The notes beneath the pieces are model-generated. The model worked only from the letters and a program-made list of their open reading frames with translations, was not told the origin of the DNA and did not search any database. The translations under genes were made by a program, and so were the position numbers. Source: Hymenopus coronatus (Eukaryota > Arthropoda > Insecta > Mantodea > Hymenopodidae). Taken from it: 64,000 nucleotides of DNA. The stretch covers positions 14,739,001 through 14,803,000 of the forward strand of contig CM060899.1 in NCBI GenBank assembly GCA_030762935.1, read 5' to 3'. Every line of letters starts with the position of its first letter. Position 1 is the stretch's first letter. Below, piece by piece: positions 42,162 through 54,936 of this stretch.

Positions 42162-43329
42162 TACTTCATCAATTTTAATCATATTTTAGATAGGGTTATG
42201 TATTATTTAAATTAAAGATACTTCTAACGATGGGCCTAGGGGTACAGATTGTAATGGAAAATTGTCAGTGGTGTATACAGAGAAAAAAGGTTGAATACCT
42301 CTACTATGAAGTGAATCACTATAAGTCTGCATAACACCTACACATTTTTGGTGGTGTTTTTGTGTCAAAATGTGAAGAAAACACACTAATAGAACTGATT
42401 CACTTATATATTATGTGTTTAATTCTCAATGTATAATTGTTACTTTTGTCACTTGTGTTACTCATATCACATTTGAGACATCATGGAAACATAGCTTCTG
42501 CTTTATTTGCACTGCCAACATTGGCAATCTCTAGACTGCAAGCCTTAGCCGAGGGGCAGTTGTTTTAGCAGGAGAGAAGTTTGCCTGTATGGAGAAATAT
42601 GGAGTGTAGCAGAGGGATCTATGAAGAGCAAACCCCACTGAACCATGTGATTTTTATTAGAGATTTTTTGACTGCATCTACTGTGGTCTGCTTCAAAATG
42701 GTGCTAGTTTGTGCTATAAATTGAGTTTGCCAAAAGGGATGGGTGGGAGAATAATTGAACTTAGTTTGAACAACAATTGTGTTTACTGTCTTCTTTGTAT
42801 GTTTATAGTAACTGAGTGTACTATTTAGAAGATTCCATAATAAATGAAGAAGTAAAACATGGGTACTGACATTCAGGGCTGGAACCACTACTCCATTGCA
42901 TGTTTATGATGAAAATAAGATTTTTGAGAAATTAATGTTGAAACTTTTTACTAATTTGTTAGACGCACAAAATTTTTGTGACAGTCAAGGTAAACCACTG
43001 CTTACAGTGTTTCAGAAGGAATAATATTATTGGCTAATTATGCTGCCCAGTGCTATGGGATGGCATTTGAACGAGCAATATTCAAGGATATTATTTATGT
43101 TATGCCCATTGTCGTTTTATTGACTTTAGTTGGTTGGCAGTAGTTACAGGACACAACATGTGGTATTATGGCATCTGCATGCATTAAGCTACTTTCATTG
43201 TATACAGTTTTTGGGTACTTGGCAGAGTACAGATTTAAGTTTAAATATGACTATTGACAAGGATGTGTCCACATTTTAAACTTTGTATCTGCAAAAATTT
43301 AAGATAATGTTTTTTTTTTGTGATATAAC
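42162..43329. other. Unassigned stretch
   Basis: No gene, repeat or splice signals that stand out. It lies within the presumed 20 kb intron. Confidence 0.3.
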
Positions 43330-43673
43330 ATAACTCCATGGCACGACAGCTCAAGGAGAACCTTGGCCTACTGCCCGGGTGCTGCGTCCCCCATCTCAGT
43401 CCACTACAGACGTCATGGATGGGGGGCAGTATTGGAGGGTGAGACGTGGTCAGCGCCTCGAGCCCCTCCCGGCCGGTTAATGCGGTCCTCATGACCTAGA
43501 GCCGCTACTTCTCAATCAAGTAGCTCCTCAATTGGCCCCTAGGGACCTTACGAGGCTGAGTGCACCCCGGTCCAGGTCTCCCAGCGGGGGAAAAATCCCC
43601 ACGTCGGTACTGGGGATCGAACCCAGGTCTCCCGCTTGGTAAGCAGCTGCGCTACCACCGCGCTAAGGAGACA
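43330..43673 (-). mobile_element. tRNA-derived SINE-like repeat, family D
   Basis: On the minus strand a tRNA-like head reads GTCTCCTTAGCGCGGTGGTA (A box) and TGGGTTCGATCCCCAGTACC (B box). GTGGGGATTTTTCCCCCGCT and about 230 bases of GC-rich body follow, to GCTGTCGTGCCATGGAG. It is clearly richer in GC than its surroundings. Similar heads with the GGGGATTTTTCCCC phrase are known from insect repeats (recollection, not checked). Confidence 0.75.
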
Positions 43674-45459
43674 ACCTTTTTTGTGATATTCCCCCTTTAA
43701 TTCTTAAGTAGGGCTCCAAGCCACAAAGTATAGCCCAGTATGAAGTGCCCTAAGCTGCAGAACATAACCAAAGGATATATTTTTTTTTTATATATAAAGA
43801 CCAGCGAAACATCCATAGTGAACAAACTAGTCATCTGATTTTTAGATTCTTGTGAGATTAGGGACAGAGGGAGGGGGAGAGAAAGATTAGCATATTTAAT
43901 TTAAAAAGCGATGATGCAAATGGAGGCTGTTTGGTCTCAGCGAAACACAGCTTATAACAGGATCCTCTGGTTTGTACAAGTTTTGGTCTGGCTTAATGGT
44001 GTGTCTGAACTAGATCAAAATATTACTAATATAACTATTTCTAAGTATTTTTGTAAAAGCAATGATATTTAGGGTTATTGAAACTAAGACAATTATGAAA
44101 TCAATTCAGTTTTACCCAATTTTGTAATATATTGTATGTGAACCATGCTAAAACTATGTATTAATACCATAGAAGTTATTTTATTTTAATATCAGGTATA
44201 TGTTTCACATCACATGCAGCTTCCACTATCAGGTACCTGACATCTGTCTACTACCTCCTGGAGCTTTTTACTTTCTACAATTAATTTATAGCAATTGAAA
44301 ATTTCAGTTGCTTATGCTGAATACATGAGGAAATGCGGCATATTGTTTAGCTTTTATTTGTGCTTTGGCATGTATATCATGTGAAGCCGTTTGCCACAAG
44401 GCTTCTTTTTATTTACTTATTTAATTATAGGTACTAAGGAGCAAGAGCTTCACTGTCAAGACAGAACATTTATAAGCAATTTTTGGAAGCAGTAAAATAA
44501 CATTTTTTACAATTATACATTAAATATTTAACCACAAAACACATACATATAAAATAGACATGTATATTCCAAAATGATGCATCAAACACATTTAATATGT
44601 CCCTTACAGGGAAAACCACTTACCTCTATAAAAGCTACTTTTGAGATAGTTGAAGTTTAAAGTTTGAAATTGCTTAAAAAATCAAGAAATTAAGAAATGC
44701 TTCAGTCATGATACAGCATGAATTTTAGTAGTTTTTTTGTTTTTTTTTTTGTATTAGGTTAGTTTCATGTGGTTTAGTGTTTTAGATGTGGTTAAGGACC
44801 AATTAGTTCCATGAAGTTCATTCAGGAAGGCAATAATTCATTTGAATTGTGGCCACTATCTTCAACTGTTAGTTCTGGTGTACTATATATATATATATAT
44901 ATAAAATTCTGTTTATAGTTGAAAGATAACTGCAAACATTAAATTCTTCAAGAATAATACCGCCATTTCAGCACAACTTCAGCAGATTCCACTTCTTAAG
45001 CTTACTGTTTGGTAAAAAACGTTGGTACATTTCTGATCTAGAGTATCCCTTGCCAGTGACTTGTACTCGTAATGTGGTGATACTTATCAAAAGTTACTCC
45101 AGCATTTTCTTTGCAACTTTTTATATGTTTCACAAGGAGCTAGATTACTATTTCAACATCAGTGTTTTTGCTCCTATTTTTAATCATATTTTGGATAACT
45201 AATTCAGGTCTAGAAAATCATGAAATTTCATATGATTGACTTCGTAAGGTTGTTTATCTTTAAGGTTCCAGGAATGTACGATTTATAAAACTGTCAAGCA
45301 GTATTCCAATGCATAAACTGGGACAAATTTCTTTGCCTTTTCAATGCACTGTGTATGGAATCTACTTCCATGTAAGAATGACCACTTTCCATAAATTTAT
45401 GTTGTATGACTTGAAGATCAATGTCTCCACTAAGTACAATGATAGGGCAACAACATGGT
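43674..45459. other. Unassigned AT-rich stretch
   Basis: No gene is seen. A short TA run lies at 44884-44902. Confidence 0.3.
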
Positions 45460-46165
45460 GGTTGTGTTTCTGACCTCCACAGTTATCTGAAATCACAGCG
45501 GAAAAGATGGGAAATGAGGTAGCAGCTGTGAATTATGCAATGGAGAACCTGAAAATCGAACTTTCAAGGAAATTTGAATTGGCAAAAATGAGGTAGTGCT
45601 CCAGAGTGCTGACAGATGTCCTCAAGTCTATAGGCTGACTCTGAAGGAGTGTGTCTTTATAGTAAAAGGCACATCAGCTGCAAGGTCATGACTAGTGAAC
45701 CAGCTGCCAAAGTAATTAAAAAGCAGTACTATTTATGAACACACTCAGGTAGCGAGCAGTGAGGTGGGGAACCACTAGCATCAATAAACCAGCAGGGTAG
45801 ATTCCTGGTTGGGAGTTCAGGTTTTGTTGCATCACTGAATCCAGACAAAGGGGCGTAGTCCCAGGTTCCAACAGCCATGGCCAGGACTGTACTATTTAGT
45901 GGAGAGGATCAACAAAGTAATCGCACACCTGAAAGGAAGATGCTGATAGTTTCCCAAGATTGTCTAGTCTACTAGGACAATGATGGTTGGCACAACCAAG
46001 TCTGAGGAGGGAGTAGTGTAATAGAGGCGCATATGGCTAAGTAATCGCTGAAGGGATCAGAGGTTGAACCAGCCCTAACAATAGAGTGAATGGGCACAAT
46101 AGCCGGGCAAAACTTCTTGCAAAACTCCTCAGACATTCTTGATCTCTCTCCCAGGTATTCCATTA
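45460..46165. other. Less AT-rich, unassigned stretch, perhaps an old retroelement
   Basis: The + strand holds a short coiled-coil-like open piece near 45490 (SEITAEKMGNEVAAVNYAME, then NLKIELSRKFELAKMR and a stop). The base composition and sequence style differ from the neighbours, but no domain proves its nature. Confidence 0.3.
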
Positions 46166-47050
46166 TTCACATTTGCAGGTGTGAAGTTATTTTGTCATTT
46201 ATAGATATCTATTTTACCTCCAATATGATATGCAGATTTCCCTCTTGTCTGTCTTCAGAAAGTGATTTGCTGTAGATTTTGGTTATTTAGGTGCTCTGTT
46301 GCTGCTCTTTGTTTCATAAGAAAGATATTCACTGCAGTTTTTCCTTTCTTTATTTATTGTGATAAACCTTAATCCTTTTGCCTTCACTTGCTCCTCTTCT
46401 TTCCTCCCTGATGATTTTTTCCTTACAATTTTTCTCCTACCTGCATCATTCCTACATAGGGGTAATGTTGATTCCTGTATTTGCATAGATTTTTAATGAT
46501 GTTTTATGCATCTGCAGATATTGCACTATCAGTTGGAACATAATCTTGATCTGTATCAGACAAGACTGATCAAAAGTCAAACTGCATCCCAGCATTGCTC
46601 TTCTATTCTGGAGTTACATTCTTCAAAGTTTTGTAATGTAAAATAGAATGATTTGGAGCTCTCCATTCCTATGCTCCTTAATACTAAATAAGCTAAATGT
46701 TAAAATTAAGTTGTAATTATGCAACAAATCGTAGGTACTGTAAAATGTCTTCATTCTTGGTGCTTTTATCTATCATGAAATGAATAGTTATTCATAATTG
46801 AAAAGTATTAACACAAAGAAAATTTGTTAACAACAATTAATTACTCATATTACATTCTGATGAAGTGCAGATCTTCTAATTAGAATATACTATTGAATAC
46901 AACATATCAGCTACATGCATAATTCAGGATTGGGTAGAGATATTACTTAGCAGATTGTCCCATACTATAGAGTTGAATATTGAAAGTGTTTCTAACCCAA
47001 TTTACAAAGTTGGAATTAGCTGGTTTTCCCAGTAAGTCAACAATATATAA
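46166..47050. other. Unassigned stretch
   Basis: No gene or recognised repeat. Confidence 0.3.
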
Positions 47051-47107
47051 AATTCAAAATCTTCTCGGGCTTCTAGCCAGGTTAGAAGCCCGAGAAGATT
47101 TTGAATT
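47051..47107. repeat. 25 bp perfect inverted repeat (hairpin)
   Basis: Arm 47051-47075 (starting AATTCAAAATCTTCTCGGGC) and arm 47083-47107 are exact reverse complements around the 7-base loop GCCAGGT. The GC-rich core of the stem stands out against AT-rich DNA. AACACGTCGCCAGGAAAGCT follows directly. Confidence 0.95.
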
Positions 47108-47429
47108 AACACGTCGCCAGGAAAGCTTTAGTTCTTATTTTAATATATAAAATGTTCTGAATAATCTCTCTTGCCTTTATAGCAGTAACATCTTCACTAT
47201 CTCATTTTGGTTACTTTAAAATATTATGTTGAACCTTTAACATACTGTAACAGAATGTACACAAGTGACATTGGCAGCGCCATCTCTCAGCGTCTGCCTG
47301 TAGTCTCAGCTAGTATTACCATTGATGGGCTTGTTGATGTTTCGGTTGGGTTCCAAGTGTTTACCCAAAGTCCCTGCATGTACTGCCGCAGGCTTATTCC
47401 AAGAATCATCTGTTCTCTCTAGGTCTTCC

Positions 47430-48040
47430 CATCAAGTGACTCACATACTCAGAACAGCACCCCCTATTTGATCTTCAATGAATCCCATGGTCCAGTAGGA
47501 CTTGTTCAAGGTTGCCTTGGTGTGACATCCTCTCAGCTCAGCCTAGTGCCTGCCTCCACTTCTCCCAGAAGTGGCCTCAAGTAGGCATATACCAGCTGCT
47601 CCCTCCTCAGTTCTGCGCTATCTCATTTAGCTGCAGGTACCTCTGAAATGACATGGACAGCTATGGCTCACTCCTCTTCAATCTTAGTACTGTGGCTGCA
47701 CTCCATTGGTAAGGGTCATTTTCACATTGGTGTGACTTCTTCCTTTCTGGTGTTCTGATACAAAGTTTTATTCTTGCAGCATTAGGACCTATGGGGCTGT
47801 CTGTCCCTCCAGGTTCTCGAAGCTTAACATCCAGAATTGCCAGTCCTCAGGTGGATTGGCTGACCATATAGGTTCTTTTGGAAGTGCCCCAGCGACTTCA
47901 TAATTGCCAGGAGCTCTTGGCAAGTAACGTATTGTTCTCTTTTGCTTTGGAGAGCGTCTTGCTGTAGTAAGCATTTACCCACTCTTGGCCATCCTGAATC
48001 TGTGATAGAATGCCACCAATGTGATGGCATTTGTGTCCAC
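47430..48040 (-). mobile_element. Ty3/gypsy LTR-retrotransposon relic A
   Basis: The minus strand reads, in shifting frames, HIGGILSQIQDGQEWVNAYY, SKTLSKAKENNT, ELLAIMKSLGHFQKNLYGQP, IHLRTGNSG, SFENLEGQTAP and WDSLKIK with ESLDGKT. These are the RNase H domain and the spacer before the integrase of Ty3/gypsy Pol (family knowledge). The conserved TDH of HLRTDH is TGN here. No long terminal repeats are visible. It is the same family as relic B at 61.6-63.6 kb. Confidence 0.8.
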
Positions 48041-48092
48041 AATGCAGTGCTATAGTAGTAAAAGTGGGCATTAAGCACTATCAAAAAATAAA
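48041..48092 (+). mobile_element. SINE family B tail fragment
   Basis: CAGTGCTATAGTAGTAAAAG, then TGGGCATTAAGCACTATC and an A-rich end match the last part of the complete copy at 51265-51518. The head is absent. Confidence 0.6.
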
Positions 48093-51000
48093 AAAGTCCA
48101 TCATCAAAGCAAGGATTGGAAAACTACTAGAGCACCTACATGCAAGTCAAAACACGTAAAATATCCTTGGATTCAGAAGTTTTCTGGGAAAATTCTAATA
48201 GTCTCTGCTTTGAATTGAGTGAATATATAAGGGCAAGTTTATTCTAGAATTTTTGCAGGATGCTTAAATGGGAACAGAGGAAAGCATTTTCATTTAACTG
48301 CTCAAGAAAATGAAATGCTTAGGTACATTTATACATTGGAAGTGGTGATTTTGTCAAAATTTTCAATTTTTTTATTTAAGTGTCATATGACAGCATAGAC
48401 CTTGTTGGAGTACTTTATATGATATTTCTTAGCTGAGCTAGGTTTCATTCAGGAATAACGCTGCTATTCCGAGGAAACGTGGGTCTAGCACTAAATTGTA
48501 AATTACATTTGCAATGTTCGTGAGGGTAATGATAAATTTGCATCCTATAAACACAAACTTGGCCTTCCCTTAGAAATAGTAAGAGCTGTGGAACCTGTTT
48601 GTCAGAGACTAACCAGCAAAGAAATGCCTACATGGGAAAACTCAAAATGAGTGCTTCAATGGAACAGTATGGAGAAGATGCCTGAAAGAGACATATGTGA
48701 GGCTTAACATACTGAGTGTTGGTGTCATTGATGTGCCACTTTAGCTGTGGTAATAAAGTGGAGCTGGACATCCTCAAACATTTGGGAATAAATTCTGCAA
48801 AATACACAATATCAGGTATTATGAACGGTAATAGCCAATGACTATGGAACAGTTTTCTACATTTCAGTCCTGAGGAAAAACAGAAGAGGAGGTATCTTCG
48901 AGGAAGAAATTGCAGATTGAGGGTCCTACATACACATCAGGAGCATTATAGCTGCAAACATCAGGTTAGCATGGAGAAATCACGTTGTTGAAATTTGCTT
49001 TCACTATATATTCAAACTATTTTAATACACAAAATAGTATTCTTAAAATTAAGCCACAGACCTCATTCATATATCATTTTAAAGCACGGTATGCAAGGCA
49101 TGATGTGAAACTACATCAAAATAGAACATTTTTGTAGTGATTTAAATCAAAATTTAATTGGTAAAAATATTTATTTTCTATCAAAAAATTCACAAGTTTT
49201 TAAACAGCTGGGCTACTTGAAATATTTGAGGTTCACATCATTGTAGGTGTTCAGATAAACAAAGGGTATGTTCAAGTCTGAGAAATCTGTATTTTTATGG
49301 ATGCCAGAGTGTTTAGTGAAAATATGTAAAATTTTCAGTTTCAAAAAAAAGTTTTACTTTATCATACCACACAACAGACCAAAAATCCAGATTTTTCATC
49401 TCAACATGCAAATGTACCTTCTTTTACTACATATGTGAATTCCTACATATGGAAACCTTTTATGGTTAGGGTGTGGTTATATCTGCTTACCTCTAGAGGC
49501 TAGGATATTTGAGAACCAACTGGCATGGTTGTATGTATTTAATACTTTTTAAAGCAATAGATGTCTTCCTGTGGCTTTTTATTTGTAATTGAAAACTGCT
49601 TCAAAAACAATACGAGAAAGCAGGTAGAAATCAACAAATAACATACAACTGTAATGTGTTATAGTGACAAAGGAATCAGCTTTGGTATATGTAGCTGAAT
49701 CTAATATAACAATATGTCTGCATAGTGCATTTAGAAAACTTTTATTCTTATTACATTTTGTCTCTAGGAAACCTTTATATTGACTGAATTGAAGCATATG
49801 GATAAATAACATTGGTGATTTAGAAACAAATGGAGTTCTAGTGCTTAATGTAAACTTTCATTTTTTCACGATATAGTAAAAACTTGCAAAGCCAGCCATT
49901 CATCCATATTTGGTGATTATAGCCGTTGTCAAATTATGCATTCTTGCTCTTGTTCCTTGGCTGTTGAGAACCAAAATGTTATATGATATTTTTGCTTTCT
50001 GTTCTAGTATCCATTCTCAGACTATTGTAAATGAAAATGTTATGTGATGTTTTGCTTTATGTTCTACTTTGCATCTGAGGCTATTGTGAAGCTTACTCAT
50101 ATGCCTGATTCAAAATAATATATCTTTAATTTTTGGCTAAGAAAATTACTGAATGGAATTTAGAAACAAATGTATAATTCTAAATTGTTCTATTTTTGTT
50201 CACCTATATATTATGGGTACCATTTTTATGCATTGTTAAACTGCTTAGCTTACTAAATCACTATGCCTAAATGGTTAGAGTGCTGCACTGCTGATCTAAC
50301 ATATATGCGTTGGAAATTTAATTTTAGTTAAGTAGCTCCTATTACTGAAAAAAATTTTTTGATTGTTTCCCTCCACCAAATTTTTGTATGCTCGCGTGAG
50401 TGGGTTCATGAAGTTTCGTTCTTAGCCATGTAGATGTCAGCTGTTGTGTCTGAGCTGCTTCCTGGGTCATGGCTCTGGACGTAATGTTTTCCTTTCCATG
50501 CTGAGAGACAAAGGTGGGGAGTTGGTCGCTTGAAATGATACACGACACCTCAGATATTGTGTTGGAATCCAGGTCTGGGATGGCTGGATAATTTTTCTTC
50601 TTACTAAGTATGCACCATCACTTTCGAAATAGAAATTTTTAAAATTCAAAGTTGTTTTAATGTGAGCTTTTTGCTGACTTGGTTTCCCTTCTCTCTTCCC
50701 AGGGGTAAATTTGCCATAGAATGCAGAAACTTTGTCAGGTGAACTTTTCTTGGTATTCAGAATTTTAACAAATTTCTATCGTTCTTGGGCATAGGGGCAT
50801 GGGAAAATTATAGCGTAATTTGTGTTTCATAACGGTATACATTGATGGATCTAATGAGGTAGGCTTAGGGGTTCCAAGCTAGAAGGCCAAAGGGATTCTT
50901 TATAAGTTTATTTATGAATGTGGTTTTGTGGAAATTTTAATATTGTATTGGGGGTGTTTTAATAGTTGTGATATTTCTGTTCTGTTGTAAGGACTAAAAT

Positions 51001-51264
51001 AATTTCAATATTTTTAGAATTCTTTGAATCGCAAGAGCTAATTAGTGGCAGTTTGTTTTGTTACATGAAAGGGGCTATTTCATTTGTTTAATTGTAATAA
51101 ATATTGGGATATTTATTGTGTTATATTGCTGTAATGCTTGTTAGAAGCCAGTGTTCTGTTGGAAGGAAATTTATGTATGTATGTGATTCCTAGTTTACTT
51201 TGATAATGCTATTAACATTTTCAGTCAAATGTTACCATTAAAATAAAGCATCCCATTAGTCGGC
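48093..51264. other. Unassigned stretch within the presumed intron
   Basis: No gene can be supported. Near 50265-50320 a weak tRNA-like A box (AATGGTTAGAGTGCTGCACT) may be the head of an old SINE. Confidence 0.3.
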
Positions 51265-51518
51265 CGCGCCGTGGCCGAGTGGTTAGACCACTCGCCTCTC
51301 ACCTAGACGGCCCGGGTTCGATCCCAAGCGACCGCATGTGAGATTTGTGGTGGACAAAGCGGCGCTGGGGCGGGTTTACTCCGGGTTCTCCGGTTTCCCC
51401 CGGCATCGCATTCCACTGGTGTTCCATCTTCATTCATGTATCATTAGTGTCACCGCCTGCAGTGCCATAAGTAGTTATAGCGGGCGTTAAACACCACCAA
51501 AAAAAAAAAAAAAAAATC
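51265..51518 (+). mobile_element. tRNA-derived SINE, family B, complete
   Basis: The best copy in the window. The head GCCGTGGCCGAGTGGTTAGA (A box) resembles tRNA-Leu or tRNA-Ser; the B box is GGGTTCGATCCC. The body GAGATTTGTGGTGGACAAAG and TCCGGTTTCCCCCGGCATCG follow, then the tail TAGCGGGCGTTAAACACCAC and an A-run. CATCCCATTAGTCG before the head and ATCCCATTAGTCG after the A-run form a target-site duplication of about 13 bases. Confidence 0.95.
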
Positions 51519-52481
51519 CCATTAGTCGTAGCAAATTTTGGGAGTTAGTTAATAGTTATTAAAAGCAAAGATTAAAACCATTTGTAGAACATAAGATGAA
51601 ACAAATTTTGGGTGAAATATAGGTACATATTTCTTGTGCCTTGCTTTTATGTACTCCCATATTCTGAATTGTGGATTGAGTTTATACCATTCTAGGTGCT
51701 AATGATTCAGACTGTAATAATTAATATACAAAAAGAAAGAAAAATATACAAAAAAAAAAAAATTGTCATAAAAGTGCTTTCTTATTTATAAACTGGTTTT
51801 TCAGCCTGGTTCTTTAGCCAAATAAGAGAGGTTGTAAGTGGAATTTACTTGTGAATTTATTTTCTTTTTTCTGTTTTTTATGTTTATTGCTTCAGTGATT
51901 GTTGTGATTTAGCATTCTATTTTGGGGTTTAACTCTCTTCAGTTTTGAGAACTTCTAGCTTTGGGCACTTGCAGATTATTGAGTGGGGTTTATTTATTTC
52001 TCTTTGAGATTGCATTTATATTCCTGTTGTAATTATAAAGTTTTGCTTTTGGGGTTGGGCTATCTATTTGTTTAGTTTTATTTTTCTTTCCCTTTGATTT
52101 AACAGCTTTTTACATAAGAAGTTTTCTGAATTGACATTTGGATGGTATAAATTATTCTCTATTGGTAAATGTTTGTCGTATTTCACTGATTTAACTTCTT
52201 GCTTCTTGGCAAAGCGGCTATACCTTTACATATGTTGTATTTACAGATATTTAGGGGCAACATTTTCAAAATAACATTAAGTAAGTTTTCTTGAGCTGGA
52301 AATGGTAATTACTCTGCCACTCATTACCTTTTGTTGAGCTTGGAGTGGATTAAACTTAGAGAAAGTGTGAAATTCTGGGTTGAATGATCTTAGTAAATTT
52401 AGCAAGAGTTTTTACTCTTTTATTGGAGCTATATTTTCTTTTGTTCTTGTTAGGTATTTACTGCAAATAAAAGTGAAACTA

Positions 52482-52514
<33 letters not shown>

Positions 52515-53223
52515 GATGAAGATGTATGTAGCTGTATGAAAGTTAAAATCAATTTTATGACATAAAGTGGTACATATTTTGCCTGCTATTTAGTGTTGAA
52601 GTTTGAGATAATTTTCAGTCTTGGGTGGAAAATGTTTATTTTTTATTTCATAGTTCCTGGTCTAATAATTTATTGGTATACAGTGGACATTCCTTTTCAA
52701 GAGGGATATTGTTGTTCTTGGCCTTGTTACTGTGTACTCTCTCCAAATAGAATAAATTCAGTCTGGAGCCAGCAACTGCTGGTTTACTTAAACTGTATTT
52801 TTTCGTTTGGTTGTCTTCCCTTTACCTCAGATTCTTCTCTCTTTTCTTACTGGCATCGTGGAAGTATCTCAAAGTGATTTACTTTCAAGATACTTTCACA
52901 GTGCTGTGATTTGTATGCAGCAAACATGCAGGACCATATTACAAGAATAAAATATTGAAATGTAAAATGAGCAGAGTTGAATGGAAAAATAGGAACCTGC
53001 AAAGTGAGATATGAAATAGCAGATATAGACTGTATTTGGAAAGCATATGTTAAGTATAGTAGCAATTACAATTGGTCTACTTCTGCCCCAATTAATATAA
53101 TTAGAAATGGCTTAAAAATATATAATTACCCACAGCAATAATCAGTATAAGTTGCCAAAATAAATGTTATTGCTTTATATCTCTTCTTTAGAATGTTGAC
53201 TCAACTTCATTTTTTTATTGCAG
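51519..53223 (+). other. End of the presumed 20 kb intron
   Basis: AT-rich with a TA microsatellite at about 52479-52508. Just before 53224 a polypyrimidine tract and TTTTTTATTGCAG make a good splice acceptor. Confidence 0.4.
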
Positions 53224-53279
53224 GAAACTGATATAAAGGTGAATGAGATAGATGAAGATGAATTATCACAATCTCCAAG
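53224..53279 (+). CDS. Small acidic internal exon of the second host gene (probable)
   Basis: 56 bases between an acceptor (CATTTTTTTATTGCAG) and a donor (CCAAG then GTAAAT). Only one frame is open: ETDIKVNEIDEDELSQSP plus two bases, and the other two frames have stops at once. It therefore starts in phase 0, as the exon ending at 33191 requires, and ends in phase 2, as the small exon at 8122 does before the finger exon. The acidic, proline-ended peptide would suit the spacer ahead of a zinc-finger array, but the fingers, if any, lie beyond the window. No function can be given from 18 residues. Confidence 0.5.
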
Positions 53280-54556
53280 GTAAATAACGCTCAACCCTTA
53301 AAACTTTCACAGTCTATAACATCTATTACTTTCTTTGGATATGACACCTATAGTGGTGAATATTACAGTTACCACCACAAAAATAAAGAATTTTGTTTTC
53401 AGTCATTCAGCAAACTGCACTATAAAACTATCATCTTCGTTAACTCAAAGCATTTACTGTAACAAAAGTGTAACTGTTGGGGGGGGATGTTTTTGGTTGT
53501 TATGTTGTTCCATATGGTTTGTGCATTTATTTGATGTTAACAATTCATTTTATTTTTAAATTAGCCACAAATGGTTTCCATAATATAATATGTAATGGAT
53601 AAAAGAAAAATTCTTACACACAGAGGGCTTTGTATGCTCAGTCACAAATTTAAACACTTTCTCCCTCTGCTACCATTTGCTACACTGTGTCATGTATGAT
53701 TATGAAATAATGGCATTACCTGGCTTAGTGTGCAACTATAATTTAATTTAGACTTTTCCTAGACTGTTAACTAAAGCAGTGTAAAATTACATGGAAAGGA
53801 GTTAAGATCATTTTACAGTTTACTACCAATTTTTATGAGTTACTTTTGCTTAAGAACTTAATATTAAAATTGACACAGTTAAATGATCACAGAGATCATA
53901 CAAATTCCAAAATGGTTTGAAAACAATGCACCTGTGTGAATTACTTTCTTCAGTTGTTGAAAATTCTTAATTTTTGATTTCGATAAAGGAATGGGACTAC
54001 TATAAAGCTTTTTCAAAGTGTTCTATTCAATCGTTTTCTCCTGAAAATCCTGACTTGTTCAGTATTTAGTACATTTGTGTAGTTGATATTGTATCACCAA
54101 TCTGATTTTCAATTATTAACTACTTTAGAGCTCATTGCTATTTCTAGAAAATACCATTATTTAACACTTTGGGTTTGCTGTTTTTTTGTGTCTTTTTATA
54201 CCTGGCAGTTCTAATTCTTTCTTTTTAATCCAATATTCAGTATATAGAGGACTTAAACTTTTACCAGGGTAGCACATACAATAATAACAGTGTAGCTATA
54301 CTAGTGAGTAGTTATTTCAATAGCTGGTTATAAGAGTAAAAAGACAAGGAAAAAAAAAAATCATGGAATGATATCTGGTGATGGTTTAAGGAATATCCAG
54401 ACTTGTTACCAGGCACACATTCAAAGTTCATGAGGGGGTTCTTGTGTTGTAAGATATAGATAGTTTTGTCAGGTGTCCAGCTCATTGTTTTTTGGAGAAT
54501 TTAACAAATTTATGTTGAGAATGATTGGGAATTTTTATATTTTCTAAATGTTTAAT
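53280..54556 (+). other. Downstream intron, left part
   Basis: Apart from the GTAAAT donor nothing is recognised. Confidence 0.3.
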
Positions 54557-54614
54557 ATATATATATACACACACACACATGCACGCATACACACACACAT
54601 GCACGCATACACAC

Positions 54615-54693
<79 letters not shown>
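54557..54693. repeat. Compound microsatellite: TA, AC/GCAC, then (CT)n
   Basis: TATATATATA, then ACACACACATGCACGCATAC (twice), then about 38 CT units to 54693. Protein-like open frames across it in either strand are artefacts of the repeat. Confidence 0.95.
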
Positions 54694-54695
<2 letters not shown>

Positions 54696-54928
54696 ATTTC
54701 ACTGCTTAGGAGATATCCTGGCAGAGTGCTGTCAGTGCAATAATAAAGGCTCAATATAATTAAAATAAATAAATAAATATTAATATCGGTAATATAATAT
54801 CCTATCAGAATGACAATTGATCATAGAGTACCACCAAAATAATAATAATGATGATGATGACAATAAGAATACAATATTAAAAGTTTTATAACACTATTGA
54901 TAAATTAATATTTACTATCCCAAATATT
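54694..54928. other. AT-rich spacer
   Basis: AATAAATAAATA and AATAATAATGATGATGATGA low-complexity sequence only. Confidence 0.4.
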
Positions 54929-54936
54929 AATCACTC

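Noticed and set aside
50265..50330. Another tRNA-derived SINE head
   Set aside because: Only a weak A box is present. The B box and body cannot be recognised, so it is mentioned only within the surrounding stretch.
51265..51340. A tRNA-Leu or tRNA-Ser gene
   Set aside because: It has a SINE body and A-rich tail and three other copies in the window, and the anticodon arm does not fold well.
54482..54754. Arginine-glutamate repeat protein or its serine-leucine counterpart
   Set aside because: Both are translations of the CT/GA microsatellite.
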